A stretch of 64,000 nucleotides of DNA, from NCBI RefSeq assembly GCF_000429845.1, contig NZ_KE386971.1:124198-188197 (forward strand), given 5' to 3'. Under the pieces are notes generated by a model. It saw only the letters and a program-made list of their open reading frames with translations, was not told the origin of the DNA and searched no databases. The translations under genes were made by a program, and so were the position numbers. Of this stretch, positions 62,999-64,000 are shown piece after piece. Within the stretch, counting starts at the first letter, position 1. Each line of letters starts with the position of its first letter. The DNA comes from Comamonas composti DSM 21721 (lineage in GTDB: Bacteria > Pseudomonadota > Gammaproteobacteria > Burkholderiales > Burkholderiaceae_C).

Positions 62999-63340
62999 AT
63001 GCCCACACACTCCCCGCACCTGACCCGCCGCCAGCCGCTGTGGCTGGCCGCCTCCGCGCTGCTGTTTGCGGCGCTGTCGCTCTCCAGCCCGCCGCTGAGG
63101 GCGGACAGCGATCATGAGCTCGCGCGCCAGGCCCTGGAAAAAGGCCAGGTGCTGCCGCTGCGCAGCGTGCTCGACCGCGTCGAGCGCGAATACCAGGGCC
63201 AGGCCATCAAGGTCGAGTTCGAGCACGACGACGGCATCTTCATCTACGAGATACGCCTGCTCCAGGCCGGCGGTCGCGTGATCAAGCTCGAGGTCGATGC
63301 CCGCGACGGTCGCGTGCTCAAGCTCAAGAGAAAGGACTGA
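62999..63340 (+). CDS. PepSY-domain exported protein preceding a response regulator
   Basis: A 113-residue protein with signal peptide (LWLAASALLFAALSLSS, then PPLRAD) and a PepSY domain: GQVLPLRSVLDRVEREYQGQAIKVEFE, then the strand-rich FIYEIRLLQAGGRVIKLEVD. GGAAAA precedes ATG 62999. It ends 2 bp before the response regulator gene, so they are cotranscribed. This suggests that it modulates the two-component system, perhaps at the sensor. That is inference. Confidence 0.84.
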   Translation: MPTHSPHLTRRQPLWLAASALLFAALSLSSPPLRADSDHELARQALEKGQVLPLRSVLDRVEREYQGQAIKVEFEHDDGIFIYEIRLLQAGGRVIKLEVDARDGRVLKLKRKD

Positions 63341-63342
63341 GC

Positions 63343-64000
63343 ATGCGCATCCTGGTGGTCGAGGACGAAGCCACGCTCTGCGCCCAGCTGGTACAGGCCA
63401 TGGAGCAGGCCGGCCATACCGTGGAGACCGCCAGCGACGGCGCCACGGCCCAGTACCTGGGCGAGGTCGAGGAGTTCGATGCCGTGGTGCTGGACCTGGG
63501 CCTGCCCGTGCGCGACGGCCTGTCCGTGCTGCGCGCCTGGCGCGAGCAGGGCCGCGTCATGCCCGTGCTCATTCTCACGGCGCGCGGCGCCTGGCATGAA
63601 AAGGTCGCAGGCATGGATGCGGGCGCAGACGACTACCTGGCCAAGCCGTTTCACATGGAAGAGCTCATGGCCCGGCTGCGCGCCCAGTTGCGCCGCAACA
63701 GCCCCCATGCCAGCGCGCACTGGCAGTGCGGCCCCATCATGCTCGATTCGCGCCAGGCCACGGTCAGCGTGCACGGCCTGATGCTGAGCCTGACCAGCCA
63801 TGAGTTCAAGGTGCTGGCCCAGCTCATGCAGCGCGCAGGCCAGGTGGTCTCGCGCAGCGAGCTGTCCGAGCACATCTACCAGCAGGACAGCGACCGCGAC
63901 TCCAACACCATCGAGGTGTTCGTGGGCCGGCTGCGCAAAAAGCTGCCTCCGGGCAGCATAGAGACTGTGCGCGGCCTGGGCTACAAGCTCGTGGACAGCA
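63343..64000 (+). CDS. OmpR/PhoB-family response regulator (3' end beyond the window)
   Basis: An incomplete gene: 219 codons are seen and the frame is open at the window end. The receiver domain begins MRILVVEDEATLCAQL, with Asp51 in VVLDLGLP as the phospho-acceptor, Thr in LILTARG, and Lys in YLAKPF. The DNA-binding winged helix (about 125-219) has LTSHEFKVLAQLMQRAGQVVSR and DRDSNTIEVFVGRLRKKL, then ETVRGLGYKL. It resembles QseB/PmrA/TctD-type regulators. ATG 63343 lies 2 bp after the PepSY stop. A histidine kinase gene is expected just downstream. Confidence 0.93.
   Translation, partial: MRILVVEDEATLCAQLVQAMEQAGHTVETASDGATAQYLGEVEEFDAVVLDLGLPVRDGLSVLRAWREQGRVMPVLILTARGAWHEKVAGMDAGADDYLAKPFHMEELMARLRAQLRRNSPHASAHWQCGPIMLDSRQATVSVHGLMLSLTSHEFKVLAQLMQRAGQVVSRSELSEHIYQQDSDRDSNTIEVFVGRLRKKLPPGSIETVRGLGYKLVDS

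Overview
The window is GC-rich, densely coded chromosomal DNA from a betaproteobacterium, most likely a member of the Comamonadaceae such as Comamonas or a close relative. The evidence is the gene order (DUF3579 gene divergent from argD-argF; hda divergent from purM; dapA-bamC; parE, a lytic transglycosylase gene and parC in a row), the orphan periplasmic binding proteins of Bug/TctC and Liv type, and short palindromic repeats that I remember from this family. The genus is an inference. I see no rRNA, tRNA, CRISPR array, prophage or intact insertion sequence.

Layout. 1-4130: end of a catecholate-siderophore TonB receptor, an exported Fes-like esterase and a SotB-type efflux pump. 4278-8933: an orphan Liv-type binding protein, a type II lumazine synthase (ribH2) behind an FMN riboswitch, a lipoprotein, a DUF4124-like protein and an SDR protein. 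9011-11128: a ferredoxin-reductase and a Bug-type binding protein. 11247-19247: a complete N-acetylglucosamine phosphotransferase unit (NagB-II, NagA, EIICB, EIIA-HPr-EI fusion) with a divergent GntR regulator across a 636-bp AT-rich control region. 19417-30758: housekeeping genes (SUKH-like protein, folK, pcnB, HAD phosphatase, hda, purM, AI-2E permease, SirB1-like protein, murJ, rpsT, TerC/CBS protein). 31006-33187: an AraC regulator divergent from an MFS pump. 33281-36868: DUF3579, argD, argF, a tandemly duplicated argF tail, and a cysteine-cluster protein. 36986-42035: alpha-E and ATP-grasp pair, then comEC. 42349-50012: RidA-like protein, chemoreceptor, parC, lytic transglycosylase, parE. 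50152-54853: MFS pump, a 50-residue membrane peptide, methyltransferase, dapA, bamC, Ala-rich lipoprotein. 55184-58416: RoxA-like oxygenase, bestrophin, AraC regulator. 58721-61604: a Liv-type binding protein and an aromatic-type aldehyde dehydrogenase. 61887-64000: SlyD-like FKBP, two PepSY proteins, and the start of an OmpR-family response regulator cut by the window end.

How the genes work together. The clearest pathway is GlcNAc uptake: EI, HPr and EIIA in one polypeptide energise the EIICB permease, NagA deacetylates GlcNAc-6-P and NagB-II deaminates GlcN-6-P, with repression probably by the GntR protein at TGGTATT repeats. A second unit is iron acquisition, where a receptor is followed by an exported esterase. 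A third is a probable aromatic aldehyde or acid catabolic block (AraC regulator, binding protein, dehydrogenase).

The most unusual non-coding features are two families of dispersed palindromic repeats, the duplicated argF 3' end with inverted repeats, a perfect 14-bp inverted repeat with a second palindrome nested inside it before the Bug gene, and competing hairpins between parC and the chemoreceptor gene. I did not find a clearly new defence or mobile system; most coding content is ordinary.
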